From Planctomycetota bacterium (lineage in GTDB: Bacteria > Planctomycetota > B15-G4 > SIAN01), in contig JANQQL010000005.1 of NCBI GenBank assembly GCA_028289345.1, positions 1-64,000 on the forward strand: DNA of 64,000 nucleotides, read 5' to 3'. Under the pieces are notes generated by a model. The model had not been told where the DNA came from. It searched no databases and saw nothing but the letters and a program-made list of their open reading frames with translations. A program made the position numbers and the translations under genes. Below are positions 1 to 9,315 of this stretch, piece after piece. Positions within the stretch are counted from its first letter, which is position 1; each line of letters begins with the position of its first letter.

Positions 1-63
1 CGCCAGCGCCAGCAGCGAACGTCGGGGGGAACCAATTCGGTGGGAACGACGGGAGGGAGACAT
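1..63 (-). CDS. 5' end of exported lectin-like protein (partial)
   Basis: The complement of 63 to 1 starts with ATG and gives 21 open codons (M-S-P-S-R-R-S-H-R-I-G-S-P-R-R-S-L-L-A-L-A) before the window edge. This matches the start of the protein encoded at 13810-15240, with the same M-S-x-S-R-x-x-H-x-x-G-S-P-R pattern followed by a hydrophobic signal-peptide core. A GAGGAG ribosome binding site lies just upstream of the ATG, at the same place as in the paralogue, and the upstream DNA is also similar. I infer a second exported protein of that family. The rest of the gene is outside the window, so only the signal-peptide end can be described. Confidence 0.7.
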   Translation of the reverse strand, partial: MSPSRRSHRIGSPRRSLLALA

Positions 64-210
64 CGGACTTCTCCTCAGGAAGCGGCAGGAATGCCGGGGT
101 CAGGGGAACCGGCCCGGCCCCCACTTGGGACCGAATCCACCGGGACAACGACAGTTCGCCCGATCGTGGCAACAATTCCTGAGACTTTTTCTTCCGGAGC
201 GGTAAGCGAC
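64..210 (-). promoter_or_regulatory. Conserved leader shared with the paralogue at 15240
   Basis: Reading away from the ATG at 63, this stretch aligns with 15241-15380 upstream of the paralogous gene. Shared blocks include the GAGGAG ribosome binding site, a GGCCCGGCCCCC block and a CCGGGACAACGACAG block. It is non-coding in any obvious way, so it is probably a common promoter/5' leader retained after gene duplication. No clear -35/-10 boxes were identified. Confidence 0.5.
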
Positions 211-523
211 GCAGGACTCCTGCTCGACAAGGCTTCCCCTGTCGACAGGGGTTCCCATTGGAACAAGGCCGAGCGGAATCAACCCGAGCTACGGTTCCAG
301 GACGAGGCCGTGGGCGCATTGGGTTCGGACCCCGAGGCGGAATCGGAAACGAACGTCAAAAACTCTCTGAGCGAATACCGCGGATGAGATCAGGTCAGCC
401 GGAGAGCTGACCGGCGACAAGCGAACAGGTCTGCCCTGACGCTATACTTCGATTCAAACGCCGCCGAAGCATGGCAAGAACATCCAAGAAACAGCTCGTC
501 GACTCTGGGAGCAATCCACTGGA
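211..523. other. Intergenic region, nothing recognised
   Basis: Divergent spacer between the lectin-like gene (-) and the ankyrin gene (+). Short open frames here have no supporting motif or ribosome binding site. Confidence 0.4.
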
Positions 524-2773
524 ATGCTCGACGACAATCAAAAGAGGTTGCTCGAGGCCATCGAAGGCCGACAGCGAAAGGCTGTGCGGGTTCTTGTCCG
601 AAGTGGTGCACCGGTCAATTTCTACAACCCGCAAGGACTGACCCCGCTCGCGTTGGCGGCCCAGGCTGGCCTCGGCGAAATCGTCAAATTGCTCCTCGAC
701 CACGGCGCGCGAGCGAACCAGCGTGACCAATCTGGCAAACCGGCGCTGGTTCACGCGACCGAAAGCGGTTCGGAATCGGCCGTGCGATATCTACTAGAAG
801 CTGACGCGGACCCCAATGGGGGTCTTCCCAACGGTTCTACTCCACTTTTGATCGCTGCCCAAGCTGGCTCAGATACGATCGTCGACCTTCTTCTGTCAGC
901 CGGCGCAACCCCTCATGCATACCGCAATACAGGGCACACCGCTCTCATGGTCGCAGCGCGATCCGGCTCCGTTGGAATCGTCAAGCTCCTTCTCGACTAC
1001 GGAAGTCGAGTTCATGACCGTGACTTCGACGAGAAAACGGCCCTGATTCATGCAGTCGAGAGTCGATCAAGCGACACCGTTCGGGTCTTGTTGAAGGCCG
1101 GCGCAAACCCCGACGCCCGCACCCTCAAAGGACGCACCGCGCTGATGTACGGCGCGTGCCATCGGGATCTCGATGTCCTGCGACACCTCCTCAAGCGTGG
1201 CGCGAACCCGCGTCTCGTGGATGAGGACGGGAAATCGGCCATCGACCATCTCTCGGTGGAACTCGACGGCGAGGTCGAGTGCCGCAGTGTCCTCAAGGAG
1301 GCCGGCGCCACGATGGGGAAGCCAACACGGCGCACCGGATACGTCGACTGGATCATTGATCCAGACGACTACGAGCAGCTCTACAAGATGAAAGGGCTCG
1401 GAGCCGCCATCGCGATTTTGCTTGTTCCCTCCGGAGTGATTAGCTTTGCACACCAAGATGCCACGCCGATGTTACTCGCAATGTACGCTTCCCCATTGGC
1501 AGCGATTTGGAACTGGCCGCGTTTCAGAAAAACGACTCGCGGTGTGGTTCAGTTCCACCTTCTCTTACTCGCTGTTCTCGTGGTGAGTTGGGGACTTCCC
1601 GACTGGGCCGTGCTGGCTCTCGCAGCGCCCGCGCTGCCTCTGGCGTTCCCCTCGCTGATTCATCTCTCGGGGCTGCTTCTTCGAACCGGAGAGCGGCCGA
1701 CGGCCTCGCTCCCCAGCGACACCCCCTCTGCCTCCCACACGGACAGCGGGCGTGAACTCGCATACGTGAGTAGCTTCCTGCGCCTCAGCTGGGATTCGCT
1801 CGAAAAGGCCTTCGTGGTTCGCCGTCGTGTCAAGCGCTCTCAATTCGTCAGCCATGCCTTGTCTGCGGGACTTGCGGTGGCTCTCTTGACACTGTTCCTG
1901 GTTGGTCTCTTTAAGTCTTCCACCGCACTGACCGTCTTGTTGATCGCTGCGCCGCTTGGAACCATCGGGTTCGAACGTCTTCTTCGCTTTCGCCGCGTGC
2001 AACGGGTCCAAGAGGAGAGAGACCAGATCGCTCGAGACATCAACCAACAGGGCCTCCATCGACTGACTCATCATTCCCAGCCGGTCGAAGGTTTCTGTCT
2101 GTACCTGAGAACTTTCGGCGTCACGGGCAAACTAATCGTCGGGGGTGTCGACATCGAGACGGTCGTCGCTTCTGCGCTAACACAGTACGTGCCGGTGATT
2201 GCTCTCGGGAGCCCTGGCGAGCACTTCGGCGCGGGACGGGTCGAGACGCGAGACGAGGAGTGGAAGACCGACATCGTGAAGCTCATGCGTCGCTCGAAGC
2301 TCATCATGGTCATCCCCTCCCACCGACCCGGAACTCTCTGGGAAATGTCCAAACTCAAGCAGGCGTCTTGGTTGGAGAAGACAGTCTTTGTCATGCCTCC
2401 GGAGATCCGATTCGAGAAAGAATGGTATTCCACTCATTGGAACCGGACAGTCGCAGAGGCGTCAGCGACGGCTGGAATCTCCCTGCCCTCACACTACCGT
2501 CGCGGCCTTCTTTTCAAACTGGATCACAACGGTCACCTCGTCGATCACGCCGCGTTCCAGGCGGACCAACTCATACGAGCGATTGGTCGCGGTACGAAGC
2601 AAATCACCAACCCTTGGGAGATCTATGGTGTCGCAACCAGTACTCCCCCGGAATCGGATGGCGACTGGGCCGACTCCATTGACTCGGGTGGAGCAGACGG
2701 GACTGCAGGTTTGGGACCAGGTGGATACGACATCAATTGGTCTGACGCCGACGGAGTGGATGGCATTGGCTGA
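524..2773 (+). CDS. Ankyrin-repeat membrane protein with Rossmann-like C-terminal domain
   Basis: 749 residues. Residues 1-265 hold about seven ankyrin repeats of about 33 residues (repeated T-P-L-x-x-A and V-x-x-L-L-x-x-G-A patterns), normally a protein-binding scaffold. Residues 290-385 and 445-483 contain four to six hydrophobic segments, so the repeats are probably cytoplasmic and membrane-tethered. Residues 520-690 form a separate domain starting F-C-L-Y-L-R-T-F, with V-I-A-L-G-S-P-G-E, a D-E-E-W segment, I-M-V-I-P-S and G-T-L-W-E. This alternating strand/helix order resembles a Rossmann-like (TIR/SLOG-type) nucleotide-binding fold, but the assignment is only inference. The tail is rich in Gly and Asp. 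ATG 524 is used; its ribosome binding site (GGGAG about 12 bases away) is mediocre. The next gene is an exported CHAT protease on the same strand. Confidence 0.85.
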   Translation: MLDDNQKRLLEAIEGRQRKAVRVLVRSGAPVNFYNPQGLTPLALAAQAGLGEIVKLLLDHGARANQRDQSGKPALVHATESGSESAVRYLLEADADPNGGLPNGSTPLLIAAQAGSDTIVDLLLSAGATPHAYRNTGHTALMVAARSGSVGIVKLLLDYGSRVHDRDFDEKTALIHAVESRSSDTVRVLLKAGANPDARTLKGRTALMYGACHRDLDVLRHLLKRGANPRLVDEDGKSAIDHLSVELDGEVECRSVLKEAGATMGKPTRRTGYVDWIIDPDDYEQLYKMKGLGAAIAILLVPSGVISFAHQDATPMLLAMYASPLAAIWNWPRFRKTTRGVVQFHLLLLAVLVVSWGLPDWAVLALAAPALPLAFPSLIHLSGLLLRTGERPTASLPSDTPSASHTDSGRELAYVSSFLRLSWDSLEKAFVVRRRVKRSQFVSHALSAGLAVALLTLFLVGLFKSSTALTVLLIAAPLGTIGFERLLRFRRVQRVQEERDQIARDINQQGLHRLTHHSQPVEGFCLYLRTFGVTGKLIVGGVDIETVVASALTQYVPVIALGSPGEHFGAGRVETRDEEWKTDIVKLMRRSKLIMVIPSHRPGTLWEMSKLKQASWLEKTVFVMPPEIRFEKEWYSTHWNRTVAEASATAGISLPSHYRRGLLFKLDHNGHLVDHAAFQADQLIRAIGRGTKQITNPWEIYGVATSTPPESDGDWADSIDSGGADGTAGLGPGGYDINWSDADGVDGIG

Positions 2774-2995
2774 CAAAGTGGTTCGCCGTGGGATATCGCT
2801 GAGGCTTGCAATCTGACTCGACAAGTCCTCTGATTGTCACCAAGCGAGAAATGTGGCGCCCGCCAGGAATGACAATAGAGCAATGCCGACTGCCACATCT
2901 GACATCACTGGAAAACTCGACCGGGCTCAGGAGCGTCGTTAATGTGCTGGGCAGTCGACCTCTCAAATCACTCCGTCCAACGTCTCAAGGAAACA

Positions 2996-4504
2996 ATGAC
3001 CATGAGAGACTCGTGCGATCCTCGACTCCGAACTCCCTCCCTCCTCGTTCCACTGTTGATGATTGTCTACTCAATCATCCTGCCGACAGACCTCAGCGCC
3101 CAGCAACCCAACCATCAGGGTATCACGGTCCTGTTCTTAGCTTCGAATCCTTCCGCAACGTCTCGGCTTGCGCTAGACCGCGAAGCTCGAGAGATTGAAG
3201 ACTGGGTCAAGCAGGCCGGTGGCCACGACCGAATCAGGCTCGTTACCAAATGGGCAGTGCGTCCGCGAGACGTCATTCGAGGCATCAATGAGCATGAGCC
3301 CGACATCGTTCATTTCAGTGGTCACGGCAACACGAGTGATGAGATCATCCTCTGCAACAGTAACGGGGACCCCCACCCGTTGGATCCGAGTGCTTTGGGC
3401 GTGCTCTTCGAGGCAATGGGAGAAAACGTCCGACTGGTGGTGTTCAACGCGTGCTTCTCCGAACCACATGCTCGCGCCGTCGCCGAAGCCGTTGGATGCG
3501 CGGTCGGGATGAAGGACACGGTCAGCGACGAAGCTGCGATCCAATTTGCTGGGGCCTTCTACGGAGCGCTCTCTCACAACAAGTCGGTGAAGGAGGCCTT
3601 CGATCAAGGACGAGCTTTGATCAAACTGGAAGGATTGCCAGACACGGAAGTACCGACTCTGCTGACGACCAAGAGAGTCGACCCAAAGACCATGCAACTC
3701 TTCTCCATCAATCACGGCCAACGGGAAGTGTCGGCACGATCACATCAAGCACCGGATCTTCTTGTTGCCGACTCGTACTGGCGAGGGACGATCTCGCAGG
3801 AGAGCCCGTCGATCCAAATGGCCGCGGACCTCTTGGTGGTGAGTCGGAACGGCAAAGGCTTCCGAGGGGAGCTTTCTTTCATGCACCAACGCGACTACGT
3901 GAAATGGACCGTGGAAGGTACCGTCATTTCCCAGCGCATTGAGTGGAAGACAAAAGAGCGGCTCGATGGGCCGAGCATGCGTACTGAGCCAGCAGTCTAC
4001 GTGGGCGGCATAAGTGCGAATGAACGGTCGATGTCTGGGACCTTTTCCAGCCCAAGATACAGCGGAACATTCAACCTTGCTCGGGTGGACGAGAACAACT
4101 CGACGACCCTTCAACGGTCAAACCTCGGGATGGAGCACATTTCCGTGCTTGTCGCCGGATCCATCCGACCGCATGTCGCGCTGGACATCAACAGATTCGC
4201 GTCGGAGGCTGCTGCTTGGCCTCTGCTTGAGGAGTTGCATTTCACGACTCCCCTTGAAACTGACGCGAAACACTTGGACCCACCGCTGACGGAAGGACTC
4301 GAAATACGCTACGAAGAAGGAGATCCCCTGGGCCTTGCAGCAGCCAAACTACTACGAGATCACCTCCATGGGAAGTTCGGCCGCCCGCCCCGTTACTTTG
4401 ACGCAGCGAGTGCCCGCCTGAGGAGCGTTTCACAGCTCGTGCCAGCTTACCGGAAGGGCGTTCCAGAGGGTCGAGTCCGGATCATGATGTGCTTCGACTG
4501 GTAG
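2996..4504 (+). CDS. Exported CHAT-domain (caspase-like) protein
   Basis: 502 residues from ATG 2996; an alternative ATG at 3002 is equally good, with AAGGA just upstream. The N-terminus is a signal peptide (L-L-V-P-L-L-M-I-V-Y core, ending near S-A-Q-Q). Residues about 40-235 are a CHAT domain: V-H-F-S-G-H-G carries the expected catalytic His (H110) and V-V-F-N-A-C-F the catalytic Cys (C153). CHAT proteins are cysteine proteases of the caspase clan. After it comes a beta-rich region of about 120 residues (W-R-G-T-I ... G-G-I-S-A-N-E ... Y-S-G-T-F) that resembles a small barrel, then an unrecognised C-terminal region. It is convergent, 49 bp apart, with a paralogue that has lost the catalytic His. 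Export of a CHAT protease is notable, since many bacterial CHAT proteases act in the cytoplasm. Confidence 0.85.
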   Translation: MTMRDSCDPRLRTPSLLVPLLMIVYSIILPTDLSAQQPNHQGITVLFLASNPSATSRLALDREAREIEDWVKQAGGHDRIRLVTKWAVRPRDVIRGINEHEPDIVHFSGHGNTSDEIILCNSNGDPHPLDPSALGVLFEAMGENVRLVVFNACFSEPHARAVAEAVGCAVGMKDTVSDEAAIQFAGAFYGALSHNKSVKEAFDQGRALIKLEGLPDTEVPTLLTTKRVDPKTMQLFSINHGQREVSARSHQAPDLLVADSYWRGTISQESPSIQMAADLLVVSRNGKGFRGELSFMHQRDYVKWTVEGTVISQRIEWKTKERLDGPSMRTEPAVYVGGISANERSMSGTFSSPRYSGTFNLARVDENNSTTLQRSNLGMEHISVLVAGSIRPHVALDINRFASEAAAWPLLEELHFTTPLETDAKHLDPPLTEGLEIRYEEGDPLGLAAAKLLRDHLHGKFGRPPRYFDAASARLRSVSQLVPAYRKGVPEGRVRIMMCFDW

Positions 4505-4553
4505 CGATTTCCCCGCTCCTCCCAGACGTCCATCGCGAATCCAAAAAGCCTGG

Positions 4554-6449
4554 TCATCGAAAGTAGTAGTAGACGCCGGCATCCGGGTCATCGACGCACA
4601 CCCATTCCATGTGGTGACCACCGGCGGCCGAACTCGCGGCAACCTTCGCTCGCTCTGCGGCAGCAGCCTTCTCCGACGAATCTGCTGCCAGGAGAGCATC
4701 GACCTCTTTGTCGAGCCGGTCGAACTTCTTCGAGAATGGCGCAAACTCTTCCTCAGGAAAGCTCTCGTGTGCCTTCCATCGATCGAATTCAGTCCGAAAC
4801 AAGTTCATCTGCTCAACGATCTCGTCCAACGAATTCCGGACATTGGCACCTGGCTGATCAGCGAGCATTTCTTGCAGCTGCAGAACAAGACATTCGATCT
4901 TCATGATCTTACTCTTTGGTAAGAATCGAATCTCGAGGAGGTGTGTGTTCCCCTGGACTGGCTGGTAGTACTTCTCCAGCGCTCGCTCCAACTCGTCAAA
5001 CCTCAACACAGCTTCTTGGTACTGACCCACTTCCATATGGAACTTGCCTGCCCACTGAAGCACGTCGAGATTCCTGGGCTCAAGGTCTAGAGCAGTCTCA
5101 ATCGCGTTGATCGCTCCGACATAGTCTTTTTCCGCGGCCAGCAACCGGGCCCGAAGAACCAGAGCCTCGACATTCACCGGCTCCATTCGAAGAGCCTTGC
5201 TGATCACGACCTTGGCCTTGCTGTAGGAACCGACTTCGACTTGCGCAGCGGCGAGATCGATGTGCCCTGACAAAGAGTACGGTTGAAGCTCTACGAATCG
5301 GGCCAGCAAATGCTCTGCTCGCGAATAGTCTCGCGTGGCCAAGCAGGCCGTTGCGAGTAGCTCGAGTACACTCGCCTCCCTCTCGACCGCATTGTCTGTT
5401 TTGCTCCCAAGAAGCATCAGGTCATCTTCATGGAACGTACTCAGCGCCTCTCCGAACCTGCCATGAGCGACGGCCAGAGCGGCGATCTGGTATTTCCGTA
5501 CAAACTCATCCCCTTCCGGTGCCCCCTGTGACTCCAGACTTTCCCGATTTAGCCGATCAATTCCTGCGGAAAGCTCGCCCCTTGGGTCGATCAAGCCCAA
5601 TTCGTCCGGCAGTTTCTTGCCAGACACGACGGGACGAAACCAACCCCCGGATCGATAGCTGAGCTCTCGAATCGATCGGATCATCTCGCCGATCTCTCCG
5701 CCCCTTGGCAGCTTCTTCTCCAGCACCACCGGCCTCAGGACGCTCGCATCGACACCGACGCCAGTAAAGAGAGCGGGTTCCTCTGCGTCTGCAAGTCCCT
5801 CCAGGTGGAGATATGCGACTCCTTGCCCGAAGGCTTCACTCACAGATCTCCCACGACTGATGGCCCCATAGAACGCCGACGCGAACTCCGTGGACGCTTC
5901 ATCACTGACAGTATGCATGGTCCCGACAGCGCACCCCACGACCTCCGCGACGGCCTCGCCGATCGTCTGCGACATGCATCCAGTGAATACAACCAAATCG
6001 ATCGTGGATCCCATTTCGGAGAAGAGGGCTCGCATTGCGTCGGCATCGAGCAATCGCTCACCTCCTCGATCACTCTCCAGGACGACCCCACCATTCTCAC
6101 TTCCGACACCACTGAAATGAACGATGACGGGACTGTGGTCGTTGATCCCCTGAATCAAGTCACGAGGACGGACTCCCCATTTGGTGACGAACTCGACTCG
6201 GTCATGCCCTCCGGCTTGCTTGATCCATTCTGCGATCGACCTTGCCTGCTCTCCGAGGTCCACGCGAGGTATTGACGCAGGGTTGGACGCGAAGAACAAC
6301 ACGACGGCCTTCTCTTCCTCGACCGCGGCTGATGCACCCGGCTCGACCAACAGACAGAGCAACACGCCAAAGACACTCGCCGTAGAAATCGATTTCCACG
6401 CGAGCCGGAGGACGACCGCCCTCTGACTGAGGCAAGACTCGGGCACCAT
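4554..6449 (-). CDS. Exported CHAT-like protein with TPRs, probably inactive
   Basis: 631 residues from ATG 6449, chosen because a signal peptide follows at once (V-F-G-V-L-L-C-L-L-V core, ending G-A-S-A); a GTG at 6491 would add 14 residues without a ribosome binding site. Residues 46-230 are clearly paralogous to the CHAT domain of the convergent gene (shared F-A-S-N-P, Q-A-G-G-H-D-R, V-T-K-W-x-V-R-P-R-D, H-T-V-S-D-E-A). Where the paralogue has H-F-S-G-H-G this protein has H-F-S-G-V-G, so the expected catalytic His is Val115, while the Cys (F-T-G-C-M) remains. Residues about 330-500 hold TPR-like helices (A-R-L-L-A-A-E-K-D-Y-V-G-A-I-N-A-I), followed by a helical tail. I infer a pseudo-protease, perhaps a regulator or decoy. 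Confidence 0.85.
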   Translation of the reverse strand: MVPESCLSQRAVVLRLAWKSISTASVFGVLLCLLVEPGASAAVEEEKAVVLFFASNPASIPRVDLGEQARSIAEWIKQAGGHDRVEFVTKWGVRPRDLIQGINDHSPVIVHFSGVGSENGGVVLESDRGGERLLDADAMRALFSEMGSTIDLVVFTGCMSQTIGEAVAEVVGCAVGTMHTVSDEASTEFASAFYGAISRGRSVSEAFGQGVAYLHLEGLADAEEPALFTGVGVDASVLRPVVLEKKLPRGGEIGEMIRSIRELSYRSGGWFRPVVSGKKLPDELGLIDPRGELSAGIDRLNRESLESQGAPEGDEFVRKYQIAALAVAHGRFGEALSTFHEDDLMLLGSKTDNAVEREASVLELLATACLATRDYSRAEHLLARFVELQPYSLSGHIDLAAAQVEVGSYSKAKVVISKALRMEPVNVEALVLRARLLAAEKDYVGAINAIETALDLEPRNLDVLQWAGKFHMEVGQYQEAVLRFDELERALEKYYQPVQGNTHLLEIRFLPKSKIMKIECLVLQLQEMLADQPGANVRNSLDEIVEQMNLFRTEFDRWKAHESFPEEEFAPFSKKFDRLDKEVDALLAADSSEKAAAAERAKVAASSAAGGHHMEWVCVDDPDAGVYYYFR

Positions 6450-7019
6450 ATGGCTCTCGGCCTTCTGCGCTTCGAATCCGCCTTCACCCACAGATTCGCT
6501 GCTGGCTTCGGAAGCAACACCACCGCAAGACAGTCAGCGACTTTACCGTGACCGAATGACACGCGGAAATCCCCTCGACCGAGGCGCCCCACACACAGTT
6601 CGCTAACGGAACACTGACCCTTGATCGCAACTCTCGCCAAACTGTCCAAGTCGATGCCGATGAAGACCCAGCTGGCACGACATCCTCCCATCTCAGCATG
6701 ATCTAGCCCGGCATGCTGCCCGCGCTGGGAAGTAGCTCGCCCATCCGGTCACGCTGGCAGAGGTCCGCTTCGACTTGATCGCGGGATGCACTTGACTCTT
6801 GACGGCACTTCCACCGCTCGCGGGACCGAGACTGGCGATCGCGCCGGGCCCGAATGCCGTCATCGTCGGCTTCACCATCGGGATCGGACATCTGCGTGAC
6901 ACTCCCGCCAGCTCCCACTCCTCGAACAACATGAGCGGTGAGCCTCGCGAAGCAACCAAAGCGGCACGGTTCATGACAAAGACAACCTCGCGGCCGCGAC
7001 GACAGAACCCACGGCGTTG
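6450..7019. other. Intergenic region, nothing recognised
   Basis: About 570 bp between two minus-strand genes. Short open frames lack ribosome binding sites and family motifs. It may carry the promoter of the CHAT-like gene ending at 4554 and the 3' end of the DUF1573 operon; no clear terminator hairpin was seen. Confidence 0.4.
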
Positions 7020-8015
7020 CTACTCCGCGATCAGCCAGAATCTGATGCGGATGAGCTCTTGAGGCTCTTCGAGCTCGAGAATGGCCTCCTCGAAACCCGA
7101 CTCTCCGGCTCCGATTCGAATCTGGGACTCCCAGGTGTGACCCGACTTTCGGCTGGTCACGAGCTCGATCTTCTCTTGCGAATCGGAATGCACCTGTGGC
7201 GGATCCGTGACACTCGCAGTAGGAGCCTGGAACGAGACTTCGCAGAGCTCCCCAGCTCGAACGGCCCCGAGGTAGATGTCCTTCGAGGAACTCGCGATGT
7301 GGTCGACCGAGTCGAGAAAGTGAACCGGGATCTCTAGGGTGGTTTGCGAAGGGTTACTGGTACGCACTTCGATCTTCGCGTGATCCACTGCCACGGTCTC
7401 GTCGCCCCCCCTGACCATCAACACGACGCTCGTGAGAGTCTGGTCGGTCATCGTGACCGAAAAGCCTTCGCCGTGGCAGACGACTTCGTCAATGGACAGC
7501 CGACCGTGATCCGCACGATACACTCGCACCGGCAGCTCCGCTTCGAACCTTCCCAGGTACACCCGTCGAGGCTCGCAGCGCAAGGTCGGACTCTTCGCGT
7601 ACCCTCGAAGCGTGATTTTGGATTGGTGCTGGTGTCCGCCTGCGGACCAGGGAAGGAACACGTACCGTTGGAATTCTCCGTGCAGAACGCTCGTATCCAC
7701 CGTGATCGAGAACGATTGCGACTCCTCCGGACCCAGCGAGGAGTCGATCGGCGACCCCCCAACGATGCAGTTGCAGGAGTAACGAACTTCGCCAATCTCG
7801 ACCGTTTGGAGCCCGGGGTTTCTCAGTTCGAAATCGAGTTCCAGGGTTCCGGAGCTCTCGATGGTCCCCATCTCCACAGTGTCGGGGAACACTTGCAGCT
7901 CCCCGTGGGCATGGGCAGCTGCGGTCGGGGAGTCGTCTTGACTGCAAGAAGTGAAGATGGCCAGGCTCGCCGCAAGAATGCAGCGGACCAGCCGGCTGTC
8001 GAATCGTCTATTCAA
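7020..8015 (-). CDS. DUF1573-like lipoprotein
   Basis: 331 residues. The N-terminus is a lipoprotein signal: Arg-rich start, hydrophobic core and lipobox I-F-T-S-C at residues 20-24. The mature part has DUF1573/ASPM-SPD-2-Hydin-type Ig-like beta-sandwich features: G-T-I-E-S-S-G-T-L-E, a F-E-L-R-N-P-G strand and a C-N-C pair. Such domains are usual in surface and cell-envelope proteins of Planctomycetota and Bacteroidota. The start is TTG (8015-8013), overlapping the end of the upstream gene by 8 bases, so translational coupling is likely. It is the last gene of a four-gene minus-strand operon. A specific role cannot be given. Confidence 0.8.
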   Translation of the reverse strand: MNRRFDSRLVRCILAASLAIFTSCSQDDSPTAAAHAHGELQVFPDTVEMGTIESSGTLELDFELRNPGLQTVEIGEVRYSCNCIVGGSPIDSSLGPEESQSFSITVDTSVLHGEFQRYVFLPWSAGGHQHQSKITLRGYAKSPTLRCEPRRVYLGRFEAELPVRVYRADHGRLSIDEVVCHGEGFSVTMTDQTLTSVVLMVRGGDETVAVDHAKIEVRTSNPSQTTLEIPVHFLDSVDHIASSSKDIYLGAVRAGELCEVSFQAPTASVTDPPQVHSDSQEKIELVTSRKSGHTWESQIRIGAGESGFEEAILELEEPQELIRIRFWLIAE

Positions 8016-9315
8016 TGATCAGCGCTTTCCAAGGCAACTGCAGAACGGGGCGCCCCGTTGAGTCTTTCAGCGCGACGACTCCTTGGTGAACTCCAGTCCG
8101 CGACAGCGGTGGAAGGGAGAGCTGAACCAATGCACCCGCCCCGCCCGTCGAATCAAGCTGGACCCGCGGTCGAGGGGAATGACCGGTCACCGTGGCACGG
8201 AGGTCGCTGACCTGGATCTCGTCAACCAGCGAGCGAACCGTGATCGAGGCGGAAACCGCTTGCCCCTGAGGAATGACACCAAGCCGAAAGCAGTCCGGCT
8301 CGGCATTGACCGCGGATCCGACCAGAAACTCCACGGGTAGATAGAACGGCCCCGACGGTGCCCCCGTCACCAGAATGCGATCGACGTAGCGACCAGGAAG
8401 TAGGTGGTCAGCAGCAAGCACCGACAAGCGCAGGTTTCCTGCCAAGTGGGACGAGGTCTCCCATCGAAGCTCGCAGTAACCACGATCGCTGGTCGCCTCG
8501 AGGTCGAGCGCCTCCCTCCCCGAGCACGACAGAGAGAACGTCCCGAGTGGGTCTCCCGAAAGAAGAGGCTCGTCGTCGCGAATGCTGAGAGGAACGACTC
8601 GCAACCCCGCTGGCTCGACGAGATAGAACACCGGAACGACGTAGCTTCGTCTCCGTGGCTCTTCCGTGTCGAACGTGATCTCCGTCTTGTTGGGACCACA
8701 GTAGCGGACAGGACGCAAATCGAACTCGAAGTCGCGTGACTCTCGCGGGGCGAGAACGACGTCTGGGTCACTCAGCACTCCGATCTCGCAGGTCGTTCGT
8801 ATGCCGATCACGCGGATCGGATCGTCACTCGTATTGGTGGCCTGAACGGTGACCATGCGAGGGCGCGAGAAAGGTGTGGAATGGATTTTGGGGACCGGGG
8901 GACTGAACGAAAGGCTCGGAGGGGTGGTTCCTTGAAGAAGCACCGCGTCGTGGACGGGATCCAAGGAAAGCTTGCCCGTGACGGAGATGCTGGAGGACTG
9001 CCCTTCGCCGCCGACGTGGATGTTGGCGTGCAGGTCCTGAACTCGCCGGAACGGGTGAGCATATGCCCTCACCTCTTTCAACTCTCCCGGCGCCAAGGAG
9101 ATCCCACGATCCCCAGCATTGACGATGATCCAGTCAGAATCGCTGGCGACGATGAGTTCGAAGCGGGTCGCCGCGGCGTTCCTGACGGAAAAAGTGAAGG
9201 AGGTCACCTTCCCTCGCTCGAGCGCGCCAAGATTCAGAGATTCCGGTTCACACAGAACGGAGGAGGAGGAGTCGGCAACGAAGAGCACGAGCAACAACGG
9301 GAGACAAGGAATCAC
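8008..9315 (-). CDS. Exported DUF1573-like Ig-fold protein
   Basis: 435 residues with a short signal peptide (C-L-P-L-L-L-V-L-F-V-A). The body repeats an Ig-like pattern: L-N-L-G-A-L-E-R-G followed by F-S-V-R-N-A-A, later S-R-D-F-E-F-D-L-R-P, and F-R-L-G-V-I-P-Q-G-Q-A, which is typical of DUF1573 proteins. The start is GTG 9315, with GAGGGG a few bases upstream, and it overlaps the preceding stop as GTGA. Its stop is overlapped by the next gene. It is probably periplasmic or surface-located and made together with its DUF1573 neighbour. Confidence 0.8.
   Translation of the reverse strand: MIPCLPLLLVLFVADSSSSVLCEPESLNLGALERGKVTSFTFSVRNAAATRFELIVASDSDWIIVNAGDRGISLAPGELKEVRAYAHPFRRVQDLHANIHVGGEGQSSSISVTGKLSLDPVHDAVLLQGTTPPSLSFSPPVPKIHSTPFSRPRMVTVQATNTSDDPIRVIGIRTTCEIGVLSDPDVVLAPRESRDFEFDLRPVRYCGPNKTEITFDTEEPRRRSYVVPVFYLVEPAGLRVVPLSIRDDEPLLSGDPLGTFSLSCSGREALDLEATSDRGYCELRWETSSHLAGNLRLSVLAADHLLPGRYVDRILVTGAPSGPFYLPVEFLVGSAVNAEPDCFRLGVIPQGQAVSASITVRSLVDEIQVSDLRATVTGHSPRPRVQLDSTGGAGALVQLSLPPLSRTGVHQGVVALKDSTGRPVLQLPWKALIIE

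Noticed and set aside
40-387. Plus-strand open frame of 115 codons at the window start
   Set aside because: It lies opposite the lectin-like N-terminus and its conserved leader, has no ribosome binding site and no recognisable domain; it is most likely a by-product of high GC content.
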